This document shows, in pieces, positions 18,785 through 27,202 of a stretch of DNA of 56,878 bases. Every line of letters starts with the position of its first letter. Within the stretch, counting starts at the first letter, position 1. Made by a program: the position numbers and the translations under genes. This DNA is from JABFRJ01 sp033812735 (lineage in GTDB: Bacteria > Pseudomonadota > Alphaproteobacteria > Rhizobiales > Hyphomicrobiaceae), in assembly GCA_033812735.1 (NCBI GenBank), contig JAPXTA010000012.1, positions 1 through 56,878 on the forward strand. Direction: 5' to 3'. Under the pieces are notes generated by a model, which was given only the letters and a program-made list of their open reading frames with translations, searched no databases and was not told the origin of the DNA.

Positions 18785-18949
18785 GAGCGGCTTGTAGGGC
18801 CGAGGTGCCGGCGTGGGAAGAGGGTGTGGCAGAACACTCAGGTACAAATCAGCGCGCGCTCGTGATGAGCTAGGTGAGGCGTGGCGCCTTGGCAATCGCC
18901 ACGTAATTCATACTGTCGCTTCGAGCAAGGCTTACTTAGCCAAAAAACT

Positions 18950-19987
18950 TTATCGGGTTACTCCCGGCGACCCTCGCTGCATCAAGAGCAGCACGAGGAT
19001 CGTTGGCGGAAATAGGAATGCCAACAGCCCCCAATACGACGCATCACGCATCTTGATGGTCGCTAATATTCCTGCCATTATGGCAAATGTGACAGAAATA
19101 GTTCCCCAAGCAGATATAAGGACTGTAAAACCGAAATCTTGCGCGAGCAGATAGCGCATCCAATAAATCATTACGCCAAAAACTACAGCGAGCGCAACAA
19201 ACGCTACCCAGCCAAAACGTGCTGTAATCTGGTCAAGCTGACGATAGGCGGTCTCTGCGGCCTGGATTGCACGCTCACGTTCGGCCTGCGCTGCTTCCGC
19301 CTCCCGTACCAAGTGCTCGCGTTCATCAAGTTGGCGACGTTCAGCATTTGCGCGTAAGATCGCCTCGTCTTCGCTGGCGCGGATGAACTCAATGTGCAGC
19401 GCAGTCGGCACGGTCTTGGTTTGTCGGCGCTCGGCGAGCCATCCTTTGGCCTTTGCGATGTCCTCACTAAACAACAGCCGACTTACCGGCCGGCCTGCGA
19501 CATTCCATTGGTTCGCGAGACCCAGCAGTCTCGTGTGCTCGCGCAGCCAAATTGGGTCCTCGCTAAGCGCTCGGGTTAGCCGAACGACGCCGGAACCGAA
19601 GCCTGACCCTGGCACCTTCTGCTCAGCGTAGAAGTGAATGTAATTCAACTCGGCAAGGGGCGGCGGCACGGCCACTCCCTCGATAGGATAGCATAGCACT
19701 GGGATTAGGCGCTTTCCGAGGCGCGCTGCTTCCTCCACCTCCCAAGCGCAAATTTGTGACAGAGCTGAGGACTGAGTAAGGACGAAAACGACCGTGTCGG
19801 CATCACGGATCATTTCGCCAAGCCGACGCTTCCATGCGTCAGCGCCTTGTATACCGCGGCGATCGATTAGAACGTTGAAACCGGTCCCGTCGAGCACGAT
19901 GTCAAGCTGGTCGGCAAATTCGAGGTCGTCGCGTGAGTAAGAAATGAATACGCTAAACTTATCAGACTCGCGCTCAACTTCTGTCAT
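18950..19987 (-). CDS. TIR-domain transmembrane protein, possible defence gene
   Basis: 345 residues. Residues ~10-140 are a TIR domain: FSVFISYSRDDLEFADQLD, a DRRGI loop, and the helix SSALSQICAWEVEEAARLGK, where Glu83 (C-x-x-E) matches the NADase catalytic glutamate of bacterial TIRs. A helical linker and a charged coiled coil (~205-260, DEREHLVREAEAAQAERER) follow. Three membrane segments come last (VAFVALAVVFGVMIYWM, LISAWGTISVTFAIMAGIL, GLLAFLFPPTILVLLLM). G+C is visibly lower than that of its neighbours and it interrupts the dapF-mtaB pair, both signs of transfer. NADase activity is inferred, not shown. Confidence 0.88.
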   Translation of the reverse strand: MTEVERESDKFSVFISYSRDDLEFADQLDIVLDGTGFNVLIDRRGIQGADAWKRRLGEMIRDADTVVFVLTQSSALSQICAWEVEEAARLGKRLIPVLCYPIEGVAVPPPLAELNYIHFYAEQKVPGSGFGSGVVRLTRALSEDPIWLREHTRLLGLANQWNVAGRPVSRLLFSEDIAKAKGWLAERRQTKTVPTALHIEFIRASEDEAILRANAERRQLDEREHLVREAEAAQAERERAIQAAETAYRQLDQITARFGWVAFVALAVVFGVMIYWMRYLLAQDFGFTVLISAWGTISVTFAIMAGILATIKMRDASYWGLLAFLFPPTILVLLLMQRGSPGVTR

Positions 19988-20137
19988 CGCCCCGCCTGTC
20001 AGAAAATTCGTAAATCACAAATTAATTACCGCGTTGCAGTCGGGAGAGGCAAGGGTCGGATAATGACGTAACGTGACAGATCTATATGGAGCGGCAATAA
20101 ACCGCAATGATCTGGACAAGGATCGTCCTGCACGGCA

Positions 20138-20977
20138 TCACACCGTAATCTCCCCCTCGTACTCGTCCTCGGCGGGGCCGGTCATGAGGATGCGGTCGGC
20201 GGCGGTCCATTCGATGCGGAGGGGGCCGCCGGGAACGTTGACGGTCACGGTGCGGTCGGTCAGGTTCTTGCGGGCGGCGCAGACGGCGGCGGCGCAGGCG
20301 GCGGAACCACAGGCGCGGGTGAGCCCCGCGCCGCGCTCCCAGGTCTTCAAATCGATCGAGTGCCGCGACGTCACCTTGGCAAGCGAGATGTTCGCGCGCT
20401 CAGGAAACAGCCGGTGATATTCCAGCATCGGCCCGACCTTGCCGAGATCGATGATATCGAGGCGATCGACAAAGAAAACGCAGTGAGGATTGCCGACGTT
20501 GACGACGGCCGGCGTCGAGATCAGCGGCGCATCGATGGGGCCGACCTGGAGTTCGATGCCGCGCGTGTCGTGGAACTGCTCGACGAGCGGGATGTCCTGC
20601 CAGCCGAACTTCGGCGATCCCATGTCGACGGTGATGCTCGACTTGTCGCCGACACGAACATCGAGCACGCCGGGACGGGTTTCGACCTTGAAGTCGCTTC
20701 TGCCGGTCTGTTCTTTCAGCACCCAGCCGACACAACGGGTGCCGTTGCCGCAGGCGCCAGCCTCGGAGCCATCGGTGTTGTAGATGCGGACGTAAGCGTC
20801 GGTTCCTTTGGTTTTCGGATCGTGGAGCACCATCATCTGATCAAAGTGGGTGCGCGGGTTGGCGGCGACGGCTGCTGCCTGCTCGGCGGTAAAGACGAAC
20901 TTGGAGCCGCGCAGATCGACGACGACGATCTCGTTGCCGAGGCCGTTCATCTTGCGGAAATGGAGTGTCGTGTTCAT
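20138..20977 (-). CDS. dapF: Diaminopimelate epimerase
   Basis: 279 residues. It converts LL- to meso-diaminopimelate for lysine and peptidoglycan synthesis. Both catalytic cysteines are present: Cys76 in EAGACGNGTRC and the second in GLTRACGSAACAAA. RKMNGLGNEIVVVD and VGNPHCVFFV are further family motifs. The adjacent downstream mtaB-ftsY order is conserved in the group, but here the TIR gene intervenes. A divergent secreted-protein gene starts 99 bases away, so the gap holds two promoters. Confidence 0.97.
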   Translation of the reverse strand: MNTTLHFRKMNGLGNEIVVVDLRGSKFVFTAEQAAAVAANPRTHFDQMMVLHDPKTKGTDAYVRIYNTDGSEAGACGNGTRCVGWVLKEQTGRSDFKVETRPGVLDVRVGDKSSITVDMGSPKFGWQDIPLVEQFHDTRGIELQVGPIDAPLISTPAVVNVGNPHCVFFVDRLDIIDLGKVGPMLEYHRLFPERANISLAKVTSRHSIDLKTWERGAGLTRACGSAACAAAVCAARKNLTDRTVTVNVPGGPLRIEWTAADRILMTGPAEDEYEGEITV

Positions 20978-21076
20978 GGGCGAGATATAAGGCGAGTTTG
21001 TCTGATTGGACAGGCCTTAGCGGATGCGACTAGGCTTTAGGCGGGCTTGGCCGGCCGTGCCCTCCAGGAGATTGCG

Positions 21077-21661
21077 ATGCGACGCGTTCTAGCAGGTTTG
21101 GTGGTCGTTTGGATGTCTGCCACCGCGGCGTTCTCCCAGTCGATCAGCATCGGGGAGATGACGTTCGACTTTGCCGACCCGGCGCTGGCCACCAAGGATG
21201 AAGCACAAAAGTCATTCATCGCCGCCTTCAAGGCCGCGAAAGCGTCGCGTGATCCGGCGCAGATGGCTCAACTGGTGCATCCGGCGTCGCGGGCGTGCAT
21301 GTCGTCGCCGGTCAGCAAGGCCTACTTCGACGAACGGATGCGGCGGGACGTGACGAGTGGGCTTCCGGACGACGCAAAGATCGTCTTCCTGACGAAGGAC
21401 AAGAACAGCGCGGCGTTCGATCAACTCGCCGCGCGCGGTGACCTGACAACGCTTCCGGTGACGCCGACCGACCTTATCGGCATCGACTACACGCGGGAGG
21501 AGCGAGACGCGAAGGGCATGTTGCTCAAACATGTGGGCAACACGATCGTCCGGCAGCTCGCCCGGCACGACGGCAAGCTCTTGATGGTCGAGTACTGTCT
21601 GACGGCAAAGGGCGAAGAGGCGTTCGCGAAGAAGCCGCGCGCTCAGCCTGCCAAGCCGTAA
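21077..21661 (+). CDS. Secreted hypothetical protein
   Basis: 194 residues from the ATG at 21077, which has a CAGGAG site 7 bases upstream. A start at 21047 would bury the signal peptide MRRVLAGLVVVWMSATAAFS. The mature part is mixed alpha/beta (SIGEMTFDFADPALATKDEA, then FKAAKASRDPAQMAQLVHP) with two cysteines and no motif that I recognise. Probably periplasmic. No operon partners. Confidence 0.75.
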   Translation: MRRVLAGLVVVWMSATAAFSQSISIGEMTFDFADPALATKDEAQKSFIAAFKAAKASRDPAQMAQLVHPASRACMSSPVSKAYFDERMRRDVTSGLPDDAKIVFLTKDKNSAAFDQLAARGDLTTLPVTPTDLIGIDYTREERDAKGMLLKHVGNTIVRQLARHDGKLLMVEYCLTAKGEEAFAKKPRAQPAKP

Positions 21662-21936
21662 GTCACGCTGGGCGGGCAGCTCTTGCGCCGGGTGCCCGCT
21701 GATATTGGCGACTGATTGCACTTTGCTGGCGCAAAAAGTCACGCGGTCTCGCGGTGCCACTGAAGCGGCGCGAGCCACTCCAGCATTGCCACGGGTGCCA
21801 CACCCACGAGGATTACTCCTCGCAACATCAGCCTCCCGCAGCAGAAGCACGACTTTCTGACGAGGTTCCGTCAGCGATCGCACCCGGCGCAGGACACACA
21901 AATGGCCCCACGGCGCCGGGGTTCAAGGGGCCTGTC

Positions 21937-21979
21937 AAAAAAAACGCCGGCCGACCTTTTCGCGTGAAAAGATCGGCCG
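21937..21979 (-). terminator. Intrinsic terminator for the Bug protein gene
   Basis: The arms CGGCCGA (21948-21954) and TCGGCCG (21973-21979) enclose a second stem TTTTC/GAAAA with a GCGT loop. On the reverse strand the hairpin is followed by eight T (21937-21944). This fits termination of the gene ending at 22014. The rest of the 21662-22013 gap shows no credible gene. Confidence 0.85.
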
Positions 21980-22013
21980 ACCTTGTCGATTGACTATCTT
22001 GGCGCGACTGATG

Positions 22014-22991
22014 TCACGGCACCTTGATGCCGGCCTTTTCGATGACCACTGCGTAGCTGCCGCGTTCCTTCTTCATCGCGTCGGCATAGGCTTGACCTGC
22101 TAGCTCCGGCATGATGACGCCGAACTTCGTCATCGCTTCACGCACCTCCGGCAATTTACCGACGGCGACAAGTTCATCGATGAGCTTTTTGGTGATGTCG
22201 GCCGGCATGCCGGCGGGGCCGACCCAGCCAAATGCCGGCATCATCTCGAAGCCGGGCAGCGTTTTCGCCGTGGTCTCGATTTCAGGCGCAAGCGGGAACG
22301 GCTGCAGCGACGTCATCGAGATGGCGCGGATCTTGCCGGCTTTGATGAACTCCGATGCGGCCGGGAAGTTGTCGCACGCGACCTTGATCTGGCCGCCGAT
22401 GAGATCTTGCAGCGACTGGTTGGAAGCGCGGTATGCGACGGGCGCCATCTTCAAACCGGCCTGCAAAGCCAACATCTCGCCGCAGATGTGCTGCGTGGTG
22501 CCGATGCCCGACGTCGCGTAGGGCGTGTCCGGATTGGCCTTCAGCCAGGCGATCAATTCAGCGGTTGTCTTGGCGGGAACGTCGTTGTTGACGATCCACA
22601 CGTTCGGCGTCGCGGCCATGAGATAGAGGTAGGTGAAGTCCTTTTCGGCGTTGTACGGCATCTTGTCCTTGATGAGGACCGGATTGATGGCGAGACCACC
22701 TGATGTGCCGACCGCGATGGTGTAGCCATCTGGCGCCGACTTCACCGCCGCATTGAGGCCCGTGACGCCGCCGGCACCGGCCTTGTTCTCGATCACGAAT
22801 TGCTGGCCGAGACGCTTGCCGAGATGTTCAGCGAAAATGCGCGCCATGACGTCGGTGTTGCCGCCTGCGGCGAAGGGCACAATCACGGTGACCGGCTTTG
22901 TCGGCCAGTTGGTTTGCGCCGTGGCGGCGGTGGCAGCGAAGCCCAGCGCAGCGACGGCCGAGACGGCGCGCGCCAAGAAACGAGACAGCAT
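22014..22991 (-). CDS. Tripartite tricarboxylate transporter (Bug/TctC) solute-binding protein
   Basis: 325 residues with a signal peptide (ARAVSAVAALGFAATAATAQ). The Bug-family hallmarks are WPTKPVTVIVPFAAGGNTDVMAR, NKAGAGGVTGLNAAVKSAPDGYT, and a late FGWVGPAGMPADI block. These periplasmic proteins bind carboxylates such as organic or aromatic acids. No TctA/TctB membrane genes are nearby, so it is an orphan receptor, a common situation in this lineage. It ends at a clear terminator. Confidence 0.93.
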   Translation of the reverse strand: MLSRFLARAVSAVAALGFAATAATAQTNWPTKPVTVIVPFAAGGNTDVMARIFAEHLGKRLGQQFVIENKAGAGGVTGLNAAVKSAPDGYTIAVGTSGGLAINPVLIKDKMPYNAEKDFTYLYLMAATPNVWIVNNDVPAKTTAELIAWLKANPDTPYATSGIGTTQHICGEMLALQAGLKMAPVAYRASNQSLQDLIGGQIKVACDNFPAASEFIKAGKIRAISMTSLQPFPLAPEIETTAKTLPGFEMMPAFGWVGPAGMPADITKKLIDELVAVGKLPEVREAMTKFGVIMPELAGQAYADAMKKERGSYAVVIEKAGIKVP

Positions 22992-23209
22992 TCAAAGTCC
23001 TCCCAAAGCGATCGTTCATTCGATCTTGGTGACGTTTGAACTCGATTTTCAGACGGCGCACAAGATCGGATTGGCTGCTCGACGAACCGTGGCCAGCTGA
23101 AATCTGAGGTCATCATTCGTGACCGAGCTGCCGCTTTTTCGCCGCGAGACCGGATCAAGGACGGCGGCAGCGGGGTCTTTACATCGAAACCATCGAGGGG
23201 ACCGCTGCC

Positions 23210-24022
23210 GTGACCAGCATTACCACCACCCACGCCGCCGCCGTCGAAGTCGCCGACTTCGCCGTGACCGGCCTCGACGCCAGCGAACGCATCGGGCAAG
23301 CGATCGACCGGCCGCGCTCGCGCCGCGCCCGCCGCTTCCTTGTCCTCACCGGATTGGCGTGTGGCGGCGCGGCGACCTATGCCGACCCGTCGATCTGGCC
23401 GCGCCTTTGGTCGGTTACGGCGCCGGTCGCTGGGGCACTCGTCGAGGCTACGCGGCAGCCCCCCACGGCGACAGTGCAACCGTCGCAAGCGACAGAGCCC
23501 GCTCAGGCCGCCGCGACCGCGACGCCATCTGCACCCCCTGCCAGCACCGCCAGGGAGCCGGAGCAAGCGGCCGCCAGCGAGCCTGTAACGATGGCGATGC
23601 CGGCGCCGCCGATGATCCCCGCCGCGCCGAAGACTGCGAGACAAGCCGAACCGGCCAAGCCCGCGGGTGGTGCCTATGCGGCGCCGAAGGAGACCCCGAT
23701 CGATCCGCTGGTGAAGCGCGCGGCGGCTGCCGGGCTCCATCCTGATTTGTCGCTTGCGCTCATGAAACGTCTGAGCGAGGCCGACTTTGCTACAGCCAAG
23801 ACGGCGATCGACCGTGCGCTCAAGGAGACGGGCGATACTGAGACGTTGATTTGGCCGCAGAAAGCCGCCAAAGGCGCGACGCGTTTTCGTGTGAGCTTCG
23901 TGCCGGGCGCTCCAGATGGCTGCCGCCGCTACGTCGTCGAGATCGCCAAGGACGGCTGGCAGACGACGGCGCTTCCGGTCGAGACTTGCGGCGTACGGAA
24001 GCTCGCCGCCAAGCGCGGATGA
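23210..24022 (+). CDS. Hypothetical protein with a proline/alanine-rich linker
   Basis: 270 residues from a GTG. There is an N-terminal basic stretch (RPRSRRARRFLVLTGLACGG) with a weak membrane-like segment (~40-60), a long Ala/Pro-rich linker (~75-165), and a compact C-terminal domain of ~100 residues. This domain has four cysteine/aromatic-flanked strands (RFRVSFVPGAPDGCRRYVVE, ALPVETCGVRK). I recognise no family. The layout suggests a membrane-tethered periplasmic domain. It ends 3 bases from a convergent gene. Confidence 0.6.
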   Translation: MTSITTTHAAAVEVADFAVTGLDASERIGQAIDRPRSRRARRFLVLTGLACGGAATYADPSIWPRLWSVTAPVAGALVEATRQPPTATVQPSQATEPAQAAATATPSAPPASTAREPEQAAASEPVTMAMPAPPMIPAAPKTARQAEPAKPAGGAYAAPKETPIDPLVKRAAAAGLHPDLSLALMKRLSEADFATAKTAIDRALKETGDTETLIWPQKAAKGATRFRVSFVPGAPDGCRRYVVEIAKDGWQTTALPVETCGVRKLAAKRG

Positions 24023-24025
24023 TGG

Positions 24026-24739
24026 TCACTTCTTGCGGTAGATGCCAGTGAAGGAGACGTTCATGCCACCGCATTGCATGTTGTCGCGGACGACCAGGTA
24101 GGGGCCGAGCGCGATCATGTCGAGCTGGCAGTCCGTGGCTGCGGCCTTGTCCTTCGGAATGGCTGTGGCGCCATCCGTTCCTGATAGGCCGACGGACAGG
24201 CGGTTCGAGGCGGGGTCGGCGGTGAAGTCGATGTTGCCGGAGTTGACCGCACCGCGCGCGACGCGCTGCGGGTCCTTGCCGCCGTAGGTCGCTTCGCCTT
24301 TGAAGGCGAGGGCCGCGCCTTTCGGCGTGACGCTGATTTCGGCTTCTTCGCGCACCCAACGACCGACGAAAGCGCGCTTGGTCGATTGATCGGCGCTGCG
24401 TACGGGCTGCACCGTGTTGCCCTTGATGATGCCTGACGTGCCGCGGCCGGTCTTGTTGACGAAGGTCGCGCAAGCCGTCGTGTCATAGACGTCGCCGAGG
24501 AGCACGACGTCACCGGGCTGGACGAAGGCCTTGCGGCGGCAGGCTTCGAGGCCTTTGGCGCCGGCGTCGCAATTGGCGTCGTAGAAGTGCGTGCGACCGG
24601 CGCTGCGCTTGATTTCAGCGATCTGGAGCGCGCCGAACATTTGCGGGTCGGTTTCGTCGCTGCAGGCGAGCGCGGCACCCGACATCAATAGCGCGCCTAC
24701 CGCGCCAAGGCCTGCACCCCATTTGCTCATCGCTTTCAT
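24026..24739 (-). CDS. Secreted hypothetical protein, cysteine-rich
   Basis: 237 residues with a signal peptide (GAGLGAVGALLMSGAALAC). The mature part has seven or more cysteines that could form disulfides (ACSDETD, DANCDAG, EACRRKAF, TTACATF, TDCQLDMIAL, NMQCGG) and a repeated beta-strand pattern. No family recognised. Probably periplasmic. The alternative start MSKWGAG is three codons in. Confidence 0.65.
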   Translation of the reverse strand: MKAMSKWGAGLGAVGALLMSGAALACSDETDPQMFGALQIAEIKRSAGRTHFYDANCDAGAKGLEACRRKAFVQPGDVVLLGDVYDTTACATFVNKTGRGTSGIIKGNTVQPVRSADQSTKRAFVGRWVREEAEISVTPKGAALAFKGEATYGGKDPQRVARGAVNSGNIDFTADPASNRLSVGLSGTDGATAIPKDKAAATDCQLDMIALGPYLVVRDNMQCGGMNVSFTGIYRKK

Positions 24740-24864
24740 CGGAACCCCGTGTGAGACGTTGCCCCAGGGATAGCGACTACGGGGCGGAAAGTGGAGGTGA
24801 TTAGGCAGGTGATTGGCGCACGTGGCGGTAGGTGGGCGGAAAATCCGGTACGCGGGTGCGAAAC

Positions 24865-25257
24865 CTAACCGGCACTATTTCCGAATAAACTAGCGAACTC
24901 GCTTGCCGGATCGAACGAGGAGCCTGGCGGGACACACACGAATACCAGACCGCCGAAGATGCGTTCCCAATGGGCGCCTGCGGCCTCGGTCCGCCTGCAA
25001 ACCTCCAGAAAGAGCGGGTCGTTGGCCTGCTGGTGGGACAACACGAAGTTGTGCGTTTGCCAGCCCGAGCGCTGACTGAGGCGGACAAAGGTAAGCGAGC
25101 CGTCTGGATTTTCATCGACTTCGATAATGTCGCGGTACCCTATAAAGTCCAACAACAGGAAAGGCACGTTGTCCAGCCGCACTTCATTCTTGCCGACGCG
25201 CGCAACATCAAATGTTCCGGAAAAATCCAAGTGCGAAAAATGAATCGTCGTTGCCAC
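24865..25257 (-). CDS. DUF4265-like protein
   Basis: 130 residues, cytoplasmic. The pattern DNVPFLLLDFIGYRDIIEVDE followed by GSLTFVRLSQRSG matches what I know of DUF4265 proteins (a strand-rich N-terminal domain, then a helical half, ending WERIFGGLVFVCVPPGSSFD). Such proteins occur around polymorphic toxins and may be immunity proteins, but no toxin gene is next to it. Separated by 96 bases from the Tdi1-like gene upstream. Confidence 0.6.
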   Translation of the reverse strand: MATTIHFSHLDFSGTFDVARVGKNEVRLDNVPFLLLDFIGYRDIIEVDENPDGSLTFVRLSQRSGWQTHNFVLSHQQANDPLFLEVCRRTEAAGAHWERIFGGLVFVCVPPGSSFDPASEFASLFGNSAG

Positions 25258-25353
25258 TCCAATGGTCCTTCATAATGCGCACCGTGACCCGTTATGCCGC
25301 CGCCTTCGGTTTTGAGCCAAGCGCCGGAGCCGAATGGCTGCTGTCACCTTTCC

Positions 25354-25791
25354 TCAATCGACAATTCTGAACTCGGCAATTGTGCCGTCAGGAAGACCTT
25401 CAATCTGGCGCGCAATGCTCCCGGCAACAGCGACCAATTCTACGCGGCTGATAATCCCGACATTTTGAGGCGAGTACTCACCACCTAGCACTGCTGGAAT
25501 CTTCAAGGAGTAGCAGTGTCCTTCAGCCAGAGGCCCGAGGCTGGCGCGCGCCACCTCAACAAATGCTTTCATCTCCCAGTCAATAGAGATTTCCTTGCGT
25601 GACCAAACAAGCGAGAAGTCTGCAAGGCTAGTCGACACGAGTGTACACGATGGCTCTTCCGGACAGACACGCCAGATTTTGCCGCACGCATCTTCGAAGA
25701 GAACGTTGCCGAAGTCATTCTCTGCAATGATCTTGCGCGGACGGACCCCCAGCCAGCCCCAGCCTTCAAGAATGGAATTCAACAGGTTCAT
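25354..25791 (-). CDS. T6SS immunity protein Tdi1-like (DUF1851)
   Basis: 145 residues with GWLGVRPRKIIAENDFGNVL at the start, KIWRVCPEEPSC, LGPLAEGHCYSLKIPAVLGG and SIARQIEGLPDGTIAEFRIVD at the end. This order is typical of the Tdi1/DUF1851 family, which includes the immunity protein to the DNase effector Tde1. No effector or type VI secretion gene is visible, so it is an orphan that could protect against effectors of competitors. It lies 14 bases downstream of glyQ. Confidence 0.75.
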   Translation of the reverse strand: MNLLNSILEGWGWLGVRPRKIIAENDFGNVLFEDACGKIWRVCPEEPSCTLVSTSLADFSLVWSRKEISIDWEMKAFVEVARASLGPLAEGHCYSLKIPAVLGGEYSPQNVGIISRVELVAVAGSIARQIEGLPDGTIAEFRIVD

Positions 25792-25805
25792 TCAGCGCTC
25801 AACAT

Positions 25806-26810
25806 TCACGCCGCCACGCCGCCGCCTTCGGTTTTGAGCCAGGCGCCGCAGCAGGCTTTGGCGAGTTCGCGGACGCGGAGGATGTAGCTCTGGCGTTCGG
25901 TCACGGAGATGACGCCGCGCGCGTCGAGCAGATTGAACACGTGGCTCGCCTTGATGCACTGGTCGTAAGCGGGCAGCGCCATGAGGTGGCGTGCGGCGCC
26001 CCCCACCCCTAACCCGCCCCCACCAGGGGGAGGGGGATTACCGGCGGCGCGGACCGTGCCTTTTTCGAGCAGCGATTTACACTCGGCCTCGGCATCCTTG
26101 AAGTGCTGGAGCAGCATGAAGGTATCGGCGTGCTCGAAGTTGTAGCGGGAATACTCCTGCTCGGCCTGCTGGAAGACGTCGTTGTAGGTGAGCTTGCGGG
26201 CGTCGGTGCGGCCGTTGAAATTCAAGTCCCAGACGCGATCGACGCCCTGGACGTACATGGCCAGGCGCTCGAGGCCGTATGTGATCTCACCTGACACCGG
26301 CTTGCAGTCGTAGCCGCCGACCTGCTGGAAATAGGTGAACTGCGTCACTTCCATGCCGTTGCACCAGACTTCCCAGCCGAGGCCCCACGCGCCGAGCGTC
26401 GGGCTTTCCCAGTCGTCCTCGACGAAGCGGATGTCGTTCTTCGCCGTGTCGATGCCGATGGCGTCGAGGGACTTGAGATAGAGGTCCAGGATGTCGGGCG
26501 GTGACGGCTTCATGATCACCTGGAACTGGTAGTAATGCTGCAGGCGGTTGGGGTTTTCGCCATAGCGGCCGTCCTTCGGCCGGCGCGAGGGCTGGACGTA
26601 GGCCGCATTCCACGTCTTCGGCCCGAGCGCGCGCAGCGTGGTTGCCGGATGGAACGTGCCGGCGCCGACTTCCATGTCGTAGGGCTGGAGCACGACGCAG
26701 CCTTGCGCCGCCCAGAACTGTTGCAGCGTCAGGATCAGGTCCTGGAAGCTCTCCTTCGGGCGGAGGGCTGCGAGGGCGGGTGCGGTGGCGGCAGTGGCGG
26801 TCTTCGGCAT
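25806..26810 (-). CDS. glyQ: Glycine-tRNA ligase alpha subunit, with in-frame repeat insert
   Basis: About 334 residues from the ATG at 26810 (MPKTATAATAP). It is the alpha chain of the alpha2beta2 glycyl-tRNA synthetase. Diagnostic blocks are QDLILTLQQFWAAQGCVVLQ, YDMEVGAGTFHPATTLRALG, QHYYQFQVIMKPSP, GWEVWCNGMEVTQFTYFQQ and HVFNLLDARGVISVTERQ. A 23-residue Pro/Gly-rich insert (25989-26057) splits the region just before HLMALPAYDQ. glyS, normally directly downstream, is absent; immunity-type genes occupy that place. Confidence 0.95.
   Translation of the reverse strand: MPKTATAATAPALAALRPKESFQDLILTLQQFWAAQGCVVLQPYDMEVGAGTFHPATTLRALGPKTWNAAYVQPSRRPKDGRYGENPNRLQHYYQFQVIMKPSPPDILDLYLKSLDAIGIDTAKNDIRFVEDDWESPTLGAWGLGWEVWCNGMEVTQFTYFQQVGGYDCKPVSGEITYGLERLAMYVQGVDRVWDLNFNGRTDARKLTYNDVFQQAEQEYSRYNFEHADTFMLLQHFKDAEAECKSLLEKGTVRAAGNPPPPGGGGLGVGGAARHLMALPAYDQCIKASHVFNLLDARGVISVTERQSYILRVRELAKACCGAWLKTEGGGVAA
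25989..26057. repeat. GC-rich palindromic repeat inserted in-frame in glyQ
   Basis: 69 bases (23 codons) absent from normal GlyQ. The core CCCCCACCCCTAACC, then CCCCCACCAGGGGGAGGGGG, forms a strong palindrome resembling interspersed repeats of alphaproteobacterial intergenic regions. Its length is a multiple of three and it has no stop in the glyQ frame, so the gene stays open. Confidence 0.65.
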
Positions 26811-26883
26811 GGTCGTCCAATCCAGATCGGCAAATTGCCCGTCCATCACTTGCATTCCCGGCCGAGCGAAGCGAGAGCCGGGA

Positions 26884-26893
26884 NNNNNNNNNN
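26884..26893. other. Assembly gap (10 N)
   Basis: Ten N between an imperfect palindrome on the left (CCCGGC...GCCGGGA, ~26859-26883) and very GC-rich sequence on the right. The flanks may not be contiguous in the genome. Confidence 0.99.
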
Positions 26894-27012
26894 GAGAAGA
26901 CGCGGTCGATGAACATGCGGAAGCAGCCGTCCTCGCCCCGCGGCGGGGTGCGCTCGGCGAGGGCCGCGATGGCCGCCCGCAGGGCCTCGAGGCCCTCGCC
27001 GCTGTGCGCCGA
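26894..27012 (-). pseudogene. SelB-like elongation factor fragment at the gap
   Basis: Read on the reverse strand, ~39 codons resemble the end of the G domain of selenocysteine-specific factor SelB: SAHSGEGLEALRAAIAALAER, then GEDGCFRMFIDRVF, after which the family continues with a KGFGTVVTGT block. The frame runs into the Ns. Upstream of the serine (27012) the similarity stops abruptly. It is either a relic or an assembly artefact. The remaining ~190 bases to 27202 hold the upstream region of the WD40 gene. Confidence 0.55.
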
Positions 27013-27202
27013 GGGCTTCCGGGGATGCAAAAGGCAAGAAGGGCGCTGCCCCAAGTGCTGCCGGACCTAGCCGATTTTGGCGGCGGCGTCACGTAGGGCG
27101 GCGGGCGGGGTACAGGGCATCTTTAGGGGTCTTTACATTTCAGCGTTGCCGGGGCGTCGGAGGAATGGCCCAATATTGCCATTGCTGCTGAGGGTCGTTG
27201 CC

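Noticed and set aside
17717..18865. A 382-codon forward frame
   Set aside because: Antisense to mtaB, whose radical SAM motifs are intact.
25806..27092. glyQ starting at 27092, across the Ns
   Set aside because: The extra N-terminus crosses the assembly gap and reads out of frame through the SelB-like segment; the ATG at 26810 fits the family.
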